Shown one piece after another: positions 11,001 to 22,530 of a DNA stretch of 64,000 nucleotides; positions within the stretch are counted from its first letter, which is position 1, and the number at the start of each line of letters is the position of its first letter. Under the pieces are notes generated by a model. The model was not told where the DNA came from. It ran no database searches and was given only the letters and a program-made list of their open reading frames with translations. The stretch is taken from positions 62,001 to 126,000 of the forward strand of contig NRSV01000022.1 in NCBI GenBank assembly GCA_002286855.1, given 5' to 3'. The DNA comes from Bipolaris cookei (taxonomy: Eukaryota; Ascomycota; Dothideomycetes; Pleosporales; Pleosporaceae). A program made the position numbers and the translations under genes.

Positions 11001-11257
11001 AAGGAGTAAAGTAAATGGAGCAATCAGAAATTTGCGTGTCGTGGCGACCGAGTTAAAGATATATGTGCCTCAAGTTAGAATAGCCGGAATTATGACAAAA
11101 CGCCGTAAATGTCTGGGGGAAGGTGATCGTATACTCATAAAACGAGTCCCGAGTCCATGACAAGCTCGCGGGACAAACGACTGTCTTTGCGATGGATGGA
11201 AAGAAAAGCGAGAAAAGCGGACTTTTTTTTGTAAAGTTTGTAGCGGGTCTCGGACGA
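8033..11257. other. Gene-poor stretch, no convincing gene
   Basis: About 3.2 kb. Open frames up to 139 codons occur (for example 8244-8663 and 9646-10065, minus) but their translations show no domain-like character. A T/A-rich part near 8940-9190 holds imperfect short repeats: GAGAGCTACTCATTAAAA next to GAGAGTTACTCTTTAAAC, and AACAGCACCCTC at about 8959 and again at about 9177. It may include decayed mobile DNA, but no terminal repeats were found. Confidence 0.5.
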
Positions 11258-12528
11258 CTACCATGCCATGGCTAAGCTGAGCAGGGAGATGATTGATGGG
11301 ATGACGATTGATGATAGCGGGGCGCCGAATATGCTGGTTGCTGCGTTCTTGTACGTTGTCTGGCCAGGTGTCATGTCGCCCTTGGGGTCTGTAGAGAAGA
11401 AGTACGTCTTGGCCGCTTCGGCGCCTTGACTTGGGTCCGGTGCGCTCATTTGGTTGGGAATGGCACAGACCTTGGCCGGGTCGAATGTAGGACAGCGCTT
11501 CTTGTACTCGTTTTGCGATCGCTCGGTATCAGTTGAGTTGAAATAGGCCTTGAGGTAGGAGATTGTCATGACAGTGTCTCGGTCGGGTGGTCCAGCAGAC
11601 CATGATGGGTCACCATTGCTCCAGTGGTTGAAGAAGATGCTGCCGCCTTCCTGGGGAACGTTCTCGGTCATGCGGTGGAGAAATTGGCCATCAACAAAAA
11701 ACTCGACACTACCAGGGGTCCAGTCAAAGCGGTACTCATGGAACTTTTCGTCTGGGCGGAAAGGAAGCTGCTTGACTACGAAGCCGTCTGTTCCCTGAGC
11801 AGCGAAGCCGTTGGAGACGGATTGAGGACTTTGGAGAACTAGGTTTACGGCGCCTTGGGATCCATTGAACTGATGCGAGAGGAATTCCATATCGATTTCT
11901 TGCGAGTTGTTGTGGTACTGCGACTATTAGTCAGGGTACATGGTCTATGAGGGGCGCGTCATGGCGGCGTACAAAGAAGAATGCGCCGCAAGTTCCAGAC
12001 GAGTTGGACAACTTCATGCCCACACGGAAACTGCCGAGTAGCGAGTCGTTGCGCATGCTAACAATCTCGGCACTGCTCACGAGGCCGTCTGCGTGGTTGC
12101 CGCGAACCCACAGCTCGAGTCCGGCATCTCCGCCGTGCTCGGCATCTCCCGCCCATGCGTTGTCGTCCTTGAGAGGGTTGGAGACAACATTGCTCACTTC
12201 CATGGCCTTGCCGAAGGGGCCTCTGGCGTTCTGCGCGGTCATATTGTATTGCTGTGGTCTCCATCCTATTGTGGAGAAGTCGTCGGTCTTTGTGTGGAGA
12301 AAGTCGTTTTCAAGCAGCTCAGTGAAGACAGCATAAGAAGAGTTGCTGGTTGAATTGACTGAGTAGCCGCACTCGCAGGCGGCATTTGCTGCACAAAAAC
12401 TGGTGGTTAGCGCTCGCGTACGCCAAAGGGCATGGTGGCGTGAAGAGGCGGGAGGTAGACTTACAGAAGCGAGAGAGACCGAGGATTAGCAGGGCGGGCA
12501 AGGCGCCCCACGAGTTGTGTAGGAGCAT
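11258..12528 (-). CDS. Glycoside hydrolase family 16, probably GPI-anchored
   Basis: Three exons on the minus strand: 12465-12528, 11973-12388, 11258-11917, giving 379 residues. The donors are GTAAGT and GTACGC, the acceptors TGCAG and CGCAG; phases match. The signal peptide is MLLHNSWGALPALLILGLSR, followed by a Cys-containing start (NAACECGY). The catalytic GH16 motif is QEIDMEFL just after the second intron: Glu167 nucleophile, Asp169 assistant and Glu171 acid/base. Other GH16 features are FHEYRFDWTPGSVEFFVDG and a GGSIFFNHWSNGDPSWS segment. The C-terminal hydrophobic tail (SSIVIPSIISLLSLAMAW) suggests a GPI-anchor signal. Family members cleave or transfer beta-1,3(4)-glucans or related wall glucans at the cell surface; the exact substrate cannot be read here. 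Confidence 0.88.
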
Positions 12529-13038
12529 GGCGGCGGCAGTGAAATTATATTAGAGCGGATAGTCAGCAGGTTGGTGAAAGCTCTTAAACAGACCAGAAAA
12601 AGAAACGAGGAGAAAAGAGCGTGGGTCGGTGTGTAAGGTGGTGTTGGCCGGGACAAAAGTAAAAGAGCGTGTGCAAGTGGGAAGAGTGGCAGGGCAGGGT
12701 AGAGCAAAGAAGGACGGCAGGGGGAGAGAAGAGGGCTGATGATGAACTGCTGGGTTGGCCGTACGGAAGCTGGAAATGCCCCGGGCCTGCATGCCCAAAG
12801 CAGAAAGCACAAAATGCAGAACACGACTCCAGCCGGCCTGGGCACCGTCCGTTGGTGTCGCTCCCAGGGATCGCCCGTTAATGGCACCGAGATGATAAAT
12901 GAACATGACACTCGGCCCAAGACGCGCAGTGGGGAACCGACCCCAGCAACCTCCAATCGGCCACGGCGGCTTTGGGCATTGTCTTGTCGCGTGTTGCTGT
13001 CACTCTGCACACGACTCCATGCTACTGGCACGCTGGTG

Positions 13039-13071
13039 TTATAGCAGGAGTATAGCAGAAGTATAGCAGAT
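13039..13071. repeat. Short tandem repeat, 11-bp unit
   Basis: About three copies of a unit close to AAGTATAGCAG in direct succession, followed shortly by three CCCTG units at 13081-13098. Confidence 0.7.
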
Positions 13072-14751
13072 TGGCCCATCGCCCTGCCCTGCCCTGCCAT
13101 ACGCCCATTCCCACGGCCTGGTCGGCATGGTGTCTGGCCTAGCCTCTCGTCTCGTCCTCTGTCTGCAATGCGCCATGCACCCTCTCGAATCCTTCCCGCC
13201 TCTAGCTGTCCCAGACGCCATCCTTTGCAGAAAAGCGAACGAATCACCAGGCCACTTCCAAGCCCCTGCCGTTCCCTTGGCCTGTCTACACCCACACACC
13301 CGTCATTACTGTGCTCCACACCTTCTGTGGGAAATTGGCCACTGGCTCAAGCAACAGGGGCTCTGGCACGCTTTTTTCCTTGTCCGCCCCCGTCATCACC
13401 TGTGTCGTTTTTCCTTGCCTGTTCCCCTCGCGCGTGGAGAGAAAAGCGACAAAGATGCGCAGTCACACACGCTCTCTCGCACACCACACCTGCTTTTTGC
13501 CATACGCGTAAGCATCTGTGTACGACTTGGAACCGCCGTTTGCTGGTAGCCTTCTAGTTTGCCCCCCTTTTTGGTCTCGGCCACAGCAACAGCAATAACA
13601 CCAGCCTCGTATCCCACCAGCTGGTTGCATCTTATTTCAACCCGCCCAGCATCTCCATTGGCCTGAGCCTCGACGTTATTATGTCATGGTTCCCGGCACC
13701 ACGCGCACATACCGCCCCTGCTCACTCCCATGTGACCGCTGCTAGGACTCTTGGAAAGGACAAGAAAAAAAGCTGGGGTATTCTTCATTATCCAACGGCT
13801 TTTGTGGTTTTTGCACAAATCTAGTCATTTGTAATTTCTCCTGGCCTGTTTGATGTGAGGCGATCGCCCTCTGTGTCAATCAGCGTCTGCTTGCACCAAC
13901 TGTGCAATTGAGGCAGGTCCAAGGACGGCTATCGGCACACATACGCAGAGCCCATCTCGATTAGAGTTCGAAATGACCGACATTTTGTCGTTGGTGCCGC
14001 TCTTACTATTTGCAGAAATGTCACCATTCTGGCTGAGCTGATTAGCATCGTCCATTGGTTGACAGAACCTTATCCCCTGGTTACTGAAATACCGTCTCGT
14101 GCCTATCAGTCAACTACTCTCTGCAATTATGCGGAGCCGAACGCCAATCTTTCTGGTGCCTTACCCGACATGGCTACTCCACGTGGCTGCAAATGGACTG
14201 CCACTCAAATACGCAGGGCCAATCTTAAATTCAATTGCCCCCGAGATCACGAAAACAAGACTCGACGTGGAACCTCGCCGTCCTTTTGCCGTGTCTGACA
14301 CTTCTCCACTCTTGTGCACGGATTCGCTCTTTGTACTGTTTGCTAAGACGAGACAGATGCAGAATCCCGGCACAACTTGGTTGCCGCTATCCACCAAGAA
14401 TCCTACGTAGATGCTATCGATACAACACGACGCGATAGCCCGCTAACTGTTCACTAGCACTTCATAATACAAAGTAAACCTCATGCCATCACCAACTCGC
14501 CCATTTCCCACACGCCGTCGTCTCCGCTCCTAGTCAGATGCTTCCGCAAGATCATCACATTTCCTCTCCGCCAAGCTATGCCCATTGCACACTCGCCCGC
14601 CCGTCCCTTTGTGATTGCCGTGTCCATTTACCCAAAGTACACTTCTCCTCTTCGTCCCTTTTCATACTATGCCATGCCGTCCACAACCCCGTCACCCGCC
14701 ATCCCCCAATTCCCACAGCACAAGAACATCACCGTCAACACACCAACAACA

Positions 14752-14764
14752 CAACAACAACAGC

Positions 14765-14828
<64 letters not shown>
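14752..14828. repeat. (CAA)n microsatellite
   Basis: About 25 CAA triplets with a single CAG interruption near the start. In the three plus-strand frames it reads as poly-Gln, poly-Asn or poly-Thr. The frames around it carry no domain, so a non-coding microsatellite is preferred. Confidence 0.95.
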
Positions 14829-14830
<2 letters not shown>

Positions 14831-15399
14831 AACAACCATAACAAACGCAAGAACACCTCGTCCCTTCCGTGTTAACCCCCTCCCCCCCTCCCCCCATTCC
14901 TCCTTCCCATCTTTCTTTCTTCCCGCCCCCCTCGTATCCGCGTGCCACCCCGAAGCAAACCCCAGGCCCGAGAAAAAACCACTCAGCTTACTTACCGCTT
15001 CCGAATTTATCCACACGCGCCAAGCACGGCCCCGGCATACGGACGGCCGGACCCTTTTTCTCGAATACGGGGGGGGGAGGGGCTCTTCTTTGTTCAAATA
15101 CGAAGCCGTGTTTCTTACCCGCCTGGAACGCGCATGCGGGACAGGCAATAGAGGGTCTGGACATGTAGGTATGTACATAGGGTATCCGCGGTGACATGGT
15201 GAATAGATGGATTTGCCAAATCTTTCGTCTTGTGGAGACATGTGTGTGATGGTGCTATTTGGGATGAGTGATACACGGAGGTGTGAAGGAAAGCAGTAGT
15301 GTGTTTATGTAGAGACGAATTTATGAAAAAGAGGTGATGGGACATTGGCTGTCGTTTCAACGCACGCACATGGAATATCAAGACCCAAATCATATATAA

Positions 15400-15446
15400 A
15401 CGTCTCTGTATAGCGAGTGGCTCACCGTGCCAAGACCCCACCAACT
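15400..15446 (+). repeat. Left terminal inverted repeat of the pogo-like element
   Basis: Starts ACGTCTCTGTATAGCGAGTG and continues to CCACCAACT. It is the reverse complement of the right end with a single G/A difference in the TATAGCGAG / TATAACGAG part. Confidence 0.95.
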
Positions 15447-15472
15447 CACCCATTACCTGACTATTGCATGCA

Positions 15473-16897
15473 ATGTCTCAACAACTAAGTGATACTCCAG
15501 CTGCTAAAGAAGCTCGATTACAACTTGCACTTCAAGCTATCAAACAAGATGCGACATCAACTCAACAGCGTGCTGCAGCTTTTCATAACGTACCTCAAAG
15601 ATCAATTAGCAATCGACGCGCTGGAAAGCTCTCTCGACAGGATTGTACGCCCAACTCAATGAAGCTTCTTGTAACAGAAGAGGAGACGATTGTCGACTAT
15701 ATAATAGACCTTGAGGCGCGAGAAATTTTCACTGAGTCTCCTTGCTATCAAAGATATAGTTGATTCTTTGCTGGCTGTCGGCCACCGCGACCCTGTTGGC
15801 CCAAACTGGCCTAGAGCATTCATAAAGCGTCGCCCAGAGCTCAAAAGGAAGTTTAATCTAAAGTAAGACTACAAGAGAGCCCCTCTGTGAAGATCCTGAG
15901 CTTGTGCAGGACTGGTTCCGCCTTGTACAGAATACTAAAGCCAAGTATGGGATCCAGGAGACCGATATGCATAACTTTGATGAAACTGGCTTCATTATGG
16001 GCATGCGCAACTCATCAGCAGTAGTTTACAACATCTGAGCGTCGATCAAAGCCAAAATCTTTGCAACAGGGCAACAAAGGGTGGGTTACTAGTGTGATTT
16101 GTGTTAGCGCAGCTATCTAGGCAATCCCACCCTTAATCATCTTTCAAAGCAAGCACCACCTCTCTGCCTGGTATAAGGAGGATAGCCTACCTCGGTATTG
16201 GGTTCTTGCAGTCTCCGAAAATGGCTGGACGACGAATGAGCTTGGCCTGAAGTGGTTGGAGCACTTTGACAGGCATACGAAAGAGCGTAGTATTGGAGGC
16301 TATCGTCTGCTCATTCTTGACGGTCATATGAGCCACGACTAGCTCAAGTTCCAGCAATACTGCAAGGAGGCAAAGAATATCACTCTATGCATGCCTTTGC
16401 ATGCTTCTAATCTACTACAGCCACTTGATGTGGGCTGTTTCTCGTCTTTGAAGAGGGCGTATGGGTGCCAAGCCGAGGAGATGATGCGCAATGGGATCAA
16501 CCACATGACGAAGATAGAGTTCCTTCCAGCATTCCAGCAGGCCTATGGCAAGACTATTACAAATGACAAAATCTTAGGAGGATTTAGAGGCGCTGGCTTA
16601 GTTCCAAACAACCCAGAGGCGGTGATATCGAAGCTCGACGCTAAGCTACGGACGCCAACACCACCTGCTGCAGAAGATCTGCCCTGGCTGTCGCAAACCC
16701 CAAGCAATATCCTGGGACTAGGGTCGCAATCGACGCTAGTAAGTCAGATGATTCAGAGGCACATAGACAGTTCACCGTCAAGTATGGTGGTTGCCTTTGA
16801 AAAGCTGGCCAAAGGCGCTGCGATTATTGCGCACAAGCTGGTGTTAGCGCAAAAGCGCAACGCTGAGCTTGAAGCAGCTAATGAAGCCGCCACGTGA
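15473..16897 (+). pseudogene. Decayed pogo-family transposase (HTH/CENP-B-like plus DDE domain)
   Basis: An intact start (ATG 15473) reads MSQQLSDTPAAKEARLQLAL, the helix-turn-helix region, up to about 15735. The frame then shifts by one base and continues as the CENP-B-type DNA-binding part (AIKDIVDSLLAVGHRDPVGP). There is a stop at about 15863 and an extra C near 15881. The next part includes MHNFDETGF, the first DDE aspartate region. After another shift near 16030 comes KPKSLQQGNKGWVTS, an in-frame TAG at 16118-16120, then GGYRLLILDGHMSHD, the second aspartate region, followed by TAG at 16340-16342. The final block reads LLQPLDVGCFSSLKRAYG and LGGFRGAGLVPNNPEAVISK. These motifs are characteristic of fungal pogo/Fot1 transposases. 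At least three frameshifts and several stops make it non-functional. Confidence 0.92.
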
Positions 16898-17154
16898 CAA
16901 AAGTCGCACCAAAGAAAGCGAGTTCGGAAGGAAGGGACTTTGATAAAAGAGGAGGGAGAGCGATTAGTTTGGGGCGCGTGGTGATGGGAAGAAGGCAAAG
17001 AAGAGGGCGCGTGCTGAGGTGGGTGAGCCATCACAAAGGCACTGTAGACGCTATGGTCAGACAGTGCACAACTTGCGCACATGCAAGCAAGACACAAATG
17101 TACGTTCTAAGTAGATTGGCACATTTTAATTTCTATTTACTATTGTAGTTGTGA

Positions 17155-17201
17155 AGTTGGTGGGGTCTTGGCACGGTGAGCCACTCGTTATACAGAGACG
17201 T
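17155..17201 (-). repeat. Right terminal inverted repeat of the pogo-like element
   Basis: Begins AGTTGGTGGGGTCTTGGCAC and ends TACAGAGACGT, followed by TA. It is the inverted partner of 15400-15446. Confidence 0.95.
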
Positions 17202-17873
17202 TATACCTTTGAGATCCAATTGACCTACATAGTCTCAATACTCAAGTAAGTTAGATGGCTAGGAAAAAAAAAGGAAATGTGTTTGTATTAAATCCTTTTT
17301 TTCCGCGAAAAAAAGAGGCGCCTATCATGATATAGCAACAACTAAAGATAGATGCCCACGGAAACCATAGCTTACCCGTTGACGCCCACAACGAATAAAA
17401 AACCAGAAAGACTGCTGACCACAGTGGAGAGAAGGCGTGACAAGGCGACAGATCAAAGTTGCGTCTAACTCGCACATGCACTCCGCACACCAGCAGTCAA
17501 GGTACACACAACCCCCAAACCAAAAGGAGCAGTGAAGTACAAAAAAACCCCTATAGGCTGATTGAAATCCAAATATCAAAAATCCAAATCGCACCCAAAC
17601 TCTTTTCGTTTCTTCGTTAAAGGGTAGAATAAAGGGTACGTAGCCAGAAGAAAGAAGAAATAAGGCGAAGGATAAAAAGAAGACCAGATAAGAGTCAAAT
17701 GTACACCTAGATAACGCCGCCAAAAGTCGCATAGATCCGAACAAGACTTTCCCAATGCGAGTTTCTTCCTCGGTATGGAAAGTGTGAGAGGGGGGGGTAT
17801 CATCGTCGTGGACACATTCTTTGTTGTTGTTGTTGTTGTTGTTGCTGTTGTTGTTTTCTTTCAGTCTTTTTCG
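17202..17873. other. Intergenic, 3' flank of the Ras GEF gene
   Basis: No gene seen. It contains the TTG microsatellite at its right end. The rest is A/T-rich and has no domain-like open frame. Confidence 0.6.
17820..17855. repeat. (TTG)n microsatellite in the 3' UTR of the Ras GEF gene
   Basis: About eleven TTG triplets with one CTG, lying about 20 nt beyond the stop codon of the minus-strand gene. In the mRNA it would be a CAA/CAG-rich stretch at the start of the 3' UTR. Confidence 0.85.
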
Positions 17874-20800
17874 TCACAAAAATCCACTCTCAGAGAGCAG
17901 CCTAGAAGTAACATCGTTAGCCCTGTTTTCTCTCTCTCTCCACAAAAAAGGTCACCCTTATAGCTCTGCCATGCTCTGTAAACGTTCCAAGGAAAAACGG
18001 TTTGCGTACCTTGCAATCTTTTCGTCCTCGCGTTCTCTTGGTTCGACGCTCAGACTCATCTCGTACATCTCATGCACATCGCCTGCAGATTGCATATTGC
18101 TGAGGATATATTCTTGCAACTCGGGTACCGGCTGCAGCGGATAGGGCACGTTCTGATACTGCTGGATATCGCGAATGACTTCGGCCGTCTTCGCGCGCTT
18201 GGCAAAGTTGATGAGGTTTGTGCGTTTGATCAGCGAGGGAATACCGTCTTCGATGAACGTCAAGTCGGTGAGATATACACCTTGAGTACGTGTTAGTACA
18301 TGTTGTAGCTTCTTTGAGAGGTCATCGTGTACCAAAGAAGGGTATACAAGGTGGATTCGCCCTGTGCAAAGTGTCTCTGTATTCTGCAAAGTTTTTGGTG
18401 CTACCCATGAGTTTGCGCATGCTTTCCAACGTTGCCATGGAGCGCTGATTGACAGCACTCCAGGTTCTGTTCAGACGATGGATTGGCGCAGTACCTAGAG
18501 CTGAAATGATGGAAGTTAGAGTAGAAAAGTTGTTCAATTGTCGGCATTTCTGTATCCCATTAGCTACCTGCAGTGCAGAGGTATATCACGTTGACTCACG
18601 TCTGCTACGTTGACAAAATGCTTAATTACAATCACTCTGCGTTTGACATCTTGTTGGGTAAGGATCATTTGTGCGACCCAGTTTGTCAACTGGTTAGAAT
18701 GAAGAATGAGCGCTTTGACGTTCGAGGCTGGATCGGGCTCGCCAGGTGCAAGTTTCTTTTGCCAAGTCTTGTTCAAGCATTCTGTAGGGCGGATCTTGCC
18801 GTAAAGTTTAGACTCTATGATTGTGAGTTGACGAGCGAATTCGGTTGCATCGATGTCGAGGAACTTTAGTTTCTTCATGTGCTTGGGCAGAATAGGTTGT
18901 GGTGTTTGGGCACTTAGGGTAAGGACCAACCGTTTGGTTGGCATGTCTGGTCCACGCGATCTTTGCTCGACTGAAGTCATCAATGGTGCTGCTCCAGGGG
19001 TACTGGTAGTTGCAACATGGTCTTTGGCGAAGTTGTATACCCGCTGAATCAGGATCCGTGCCTCTTCGTCGTTACCCTCCATCCAGTAGTTATCAAACCA
19101 GCTCTTCAGAATGTTTACAACACGGAACCTGATTGGCTTCTGCTTCTTGTCCACCCAATGCTGGTAGTCTTCTTTTGCTAGACCATGGGGTGGTTGAATA
19201 CTCCATCGTTTGACCAACATCTCAAAAAGCTCGGAAGCCGTGGTAAAGGATCGGTAGGTAAGTAGGAATGTGTTGTTGAAGGCGGGGTCCAAACGGTCGT
19301 GACGGGTCAGCTGCTCAACAAGTCCTGCCAAAGTGCCACCCTTGAGCTGAGGTGGTGTAGTTTTGTGATCGTAGGAAATCTCGCCCTCGTGATCGAGCTT
19401 CAAGAATTCTGGTGTTTCTTCAACTGCTTGCTGTGGAATGACTGGCACTTCACCAAAGAAATCCTTGAGCTTCTTATTGCTGTTGGCAGAACGGATCGGC
19501 TCAACTTTTGTATCGTCATTTCCAAGGGACGATCCTTGGCTGTATGTGTCAGCTTTGGGCATGTTACCAAGCAATGGCCTCTCAGGTCCAGATGGAATGC
19601 GAGCGTGACTGGGAAGTTCGCTGTCAGTGTTTCTCCGAGGGTCTGAACGGCTAATGATGTCATCCAAGGGTATGTTTTCCGACAGGTTCTGTAGCAAGGC
19701 ATACTCCTGGGCACAAGTCGACTCAAGTTCACGGGCGACGGCTCGCACAGCGTTGATTCGGTCCTCTAGAGAGTCTCCCCGTAGTTCAGCCCATTCGTCT
19801 CCCAAAGGCGCTGCTACTCCTTGACATGCTATGACAAGTTCGGAGACTATGTCATAAGCCTTCTGTTTCTGTATGCTGAATTCGCTAAGCTGCGATCCTT
19901 GAGAGTCCAAGTCCAGAGATGCGAGGTTGATTTGTTCAATGGTTGAGATCCAGGGTCGGCATGCTTCGAGCACCTTACTTGCCGCATTGCATACGTGGTC
20001 GCCAATCTCCTGGTGTTTCTGGTGTGAGATGACGATATCTCGTACAACCAAATGCTCGTCCAAGCGACGGATGCTCGAAACAATCAATCTCTTGACGTCG
20101 TTCAGCCTTTCTAGGACACGAGAATCTAGCTTGAGAGTCGGCTCGACAGAAGAGGGCTCGTGGTCTTCTGGGTCAGAATACATCGAGGTGTTGACATCCC
20201 GGGAGTCTGCACCATTGTTCTGCCAGCTGCCACCAATGTTACTGCCGACGACAAATCCAGGCACAAGGCGAGGTATCTCTTCGCCCCGCTGCTGACGAGC
20301 TACTTCCACAAATCCAAAAACACCATTCATCACGCCTTCTGCTTCTTTTAAGCACTTTGAGTAAGAGTCTGGGGGAGGAAAGTCGGATGCAGCAATGTGC
20401 GAAGAAAGGACTAGCTTTGAAAAGCGCGACATGGTCTCTCTGAAGTGAGGGTATAGAGCCTTGTTGGTCGATATGATGGAAGGGTTGCCAGAGTGGTTAT
20501 CCGTCGTTCCCGAGCCAGCTGCAAGTAGCAGCCGGAGGTGGTCTGAAATGTCCTCAGCACGCTTTACAAACTCGGACCTGTCACTGTTGTTAATGGCCTG
20601 TTTGTATCGCTCAATTGCGCGTCGCATATCTTCGACCATCCTGTTCCAGGTAAGAGGGACTGGGCTGACATCGTCATAAAACTTTCGTGATTGTGGAAGG
20701 GTACTATTGGGTCCACTTAGGCCAGGGCTATTTGCAAAGGACGTGGCCGTCGTGCCAGCGGGAGGCACTGCAGCAGAGGCAGCAAAGCTCATGCTGCTTT

Positions 20801-21599
20801 GATCGTAGGTCCTGCCGTGGTAACCCCCATTCATTGACTCCATGGAGGTGGCTGATGAGAGTCCACCAGACAAGCGTTGTCTGTGCTGTAGTTCAAAGTC
20901 AGAGGGCGCTCACACAAGTGGGAGGAGGGTGAGCGGTTCGATACTTACACGAGAGCTGTAGGAACCCTTTGTTCCTGGACCTTCAAAGTCGGATGCGGAT
21001 GTTTCGTCGTCTGTATCTTCCATGTTGTAGCCAGAGCCTGAAGCCAGCAGCTCGGCGGGCGGTCGCGACATTTCTGGAATGAAGACATCTGTGCGGTTGC
21101 GCGGGCCGCTCTCATTTGTGGCGGGTGACTCGAGCGGTAGCTCCATTGTGCTTACGCCGGTCAGCGTGTTGAAGTAAAAAAGCCTTCCATCTGGGGTTGC
21201 TTGAGGGATCCAAAAGGCGGCCTCCTCCTCCTTGTTGTTGGCGGGTGCGGTGTTGCGCTCAATGGGCAGGATGGTGTCGTTGCCGCCGCTCAGGGAGCCA
21301 TCGTCAGAATAGTCACCTTCTGCGCCACTGGCTGAACGAGTATCGTCGTCGGCGTCGGCACCGTCTCGGTCTTCCTCGATATCCTCGTTGGGCCGCTGCA
21401 CGACGGCGCAGTAGTTGCTTGGAAACCAGCCACGGACACCATGGATGACTCCGTCCCACCATCCACTCTCCAGCTGGGTGATAACCTGTATTATGTCGCC
21501 GGTCCGGAAGCTTAAGCTGGTGCGGTCGTCGGCTTGGTAGTCGTATAGGGCCTTGACGTACATGCCACCAGCGTCGGTGGTGCCGCTGAAGCCGTTCAT
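17874..21599 (-). CDS. CDC25: Ras guanine-nucleotide exchange factor, CDC25 type
   Basis: Five exons: 20949-21599, 18600-20885, 18333-18549, 18010-18280, 17874-17901, giving 1150 residues. The frame extends upstream without ATG, so MNGFSGTTDAGGMYVKALYD is the start. Domains in order: SH3 at about 13-68 (ALYDYQADD ... WWDGV ... GWFPSNYC), a WW-like segment at about 129-155 (AAFWIPQATPDGRLFYFNTL), a long central region, RasGEF_N at about 730-850 (FLLTYRSFTTASELFEML), and the catalytic RasGEF domain from about 895 (FLDIDATEFARQLTIIESKL) to near the end, including PCIPFFGVYLTDLTFIEDG. The 28-nt last exon restores the family ending LLSESGFL. CDC25 proteins load GTP on Ras at the membrane and drive cAMP and morphogenetic signalling. 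Reading through the last intron would replace the end with an unrelated one. Confidence 0.93.
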
Positions 21600-22442
21600 G
21601 TTGGAAGGCGCGACCAGCTCGAGGGGGGGCGGGATAGGAGAGCAACAACGACGTCCGCACACTTGGGTGCAAGATACCCCTCTACTGCGACCCGGGACAA
21701 GAGCAGAAGGGGTCGCAAGGTGGGCCGCTCGTTCTTACAGCGCGGTCGATTTCGAGGGTCAGATAGCCCGCGTGTTATGGCCGGGGGGTGGTTGAGGGCA
21801 TGCAATTGGGCTAGGGGCGGGACCGGCATGCGAATGAGGAGCCTTGCATTCGCGCCTCGCAAGACTGCACAGCGAATAGAGTCTCGCAGCAGACACTTGT
21901 GTATGATTATCGTCGAGAAGAAGAGAGCTCAGGAGCGAAAGAAACTGCAACACCAGGGCGGGTCGCTGGGCAGGCGTTGTGAGCGGTGGAGGCCCCCCGA
22001 ATGTGGGGACACTGCTGCTACAAGTCACGTGGCGAGCTGGGTTTCTGGATAAAAGAAGCTAACAATGTGTCAAGCCCCGGGCACATCCATCAATCCAAGC
22101 CCTCGCGGAGCCCGCTTTGCTTGTCTACAGGTTGTAATATTCATGCATGTCTACATGCGAAGCCCGCCTGCAGCCGATGTTGTGCATACGCACAACCTGT
22201 CCAGATGGATGGTTAAGCTGCTGGTCATCCTGAGCCGGCTGCATGTCCATTTTCCAAAGCCGCTGGTTCAACACGTCGCGTAAGATTTGTTGTTTGTCAG
22301 ATGGCCGTTTAAACACGCCGGCCTGAAGCATGTCTATGTAAGTACATACTATGTACACATACGCATCAAAGTAGCCTTTCTACGCCTGGCCAATAATGGC
22401 CAAACAGCGTCATGAACCGTGCGAAACCCCACCACGGCTCCA

Positions 22443-22530
22443 GTATGTATGCTGTATGCGGTATGCGGTATGTGGTATGTAGTACAAATACCCATAGTAG
22501 GTATGGATGTATGTAAGTATGTAAGTATGC
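22443..22530. repeat. Imperfect short tandem repeats, TATG-rich
   Basis: Several near-copies of GTATGCG/GTATGTG, then, after a break, copies of TATGTAAG, all in the non-coding divergent region. Confidence 0.7.

Larger units (their letters stand above)
12529..15399. other. Long intergenic region with microsatellites
   Basis: About 2.9 kb without a supportable gene. The longest frames are either low-complexity (the CAA run read as poly-Gln, Asn or Thr) or lack domain-like features. It contains short tandem repeats at 13039-13071 and 13081-13098 and the long CAA run. The part next to 12528 would be the promoter of the GH16 gene. Confidence 0.6.
15400..17201 (+). mobile_element. Pogo-like (Tc1/mariner superfamily) DNA transposon, inactive
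   Basis: The element is bounded by 47-bp inverted terminal repeats (15400-15446 and 17155-17201) that differ at one base. It is about 1.8 kb long, the normal size for a fungal pogo/Fot1-like element. A TA dinucleotide directly follows the right end; on the left the adjacent bases are A/T-rich but the TA is not exact, so the target-site duplication is only partly preserved. The interior is a transposase gene broken by frameshifts and stops, so the copy cannot move by itself, though its ends could still be recognised by a related transposase. Confidence 0.92.

Noticed and set aside
12486..13319. 277-codon open frame on the minus strand upstream of GH16
   Set aside because: It overlaps the GH16 start in another frame; the translation is compositionally odd and has no recognisable motif.
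14538..15194. 218-codon frame with poly-Thr, and overlapping poly-Gln and poly-Asn frames
   Set aside because: These arise from the CAA run read in three frames; nothing on either side resembles a domain.
11258..17201. A secondary-metabolite or degradative gene cluster around GH16
   Set aside because: Only one enzyme gene is present; the neighbours are a dead transposon and non-coding DNA.
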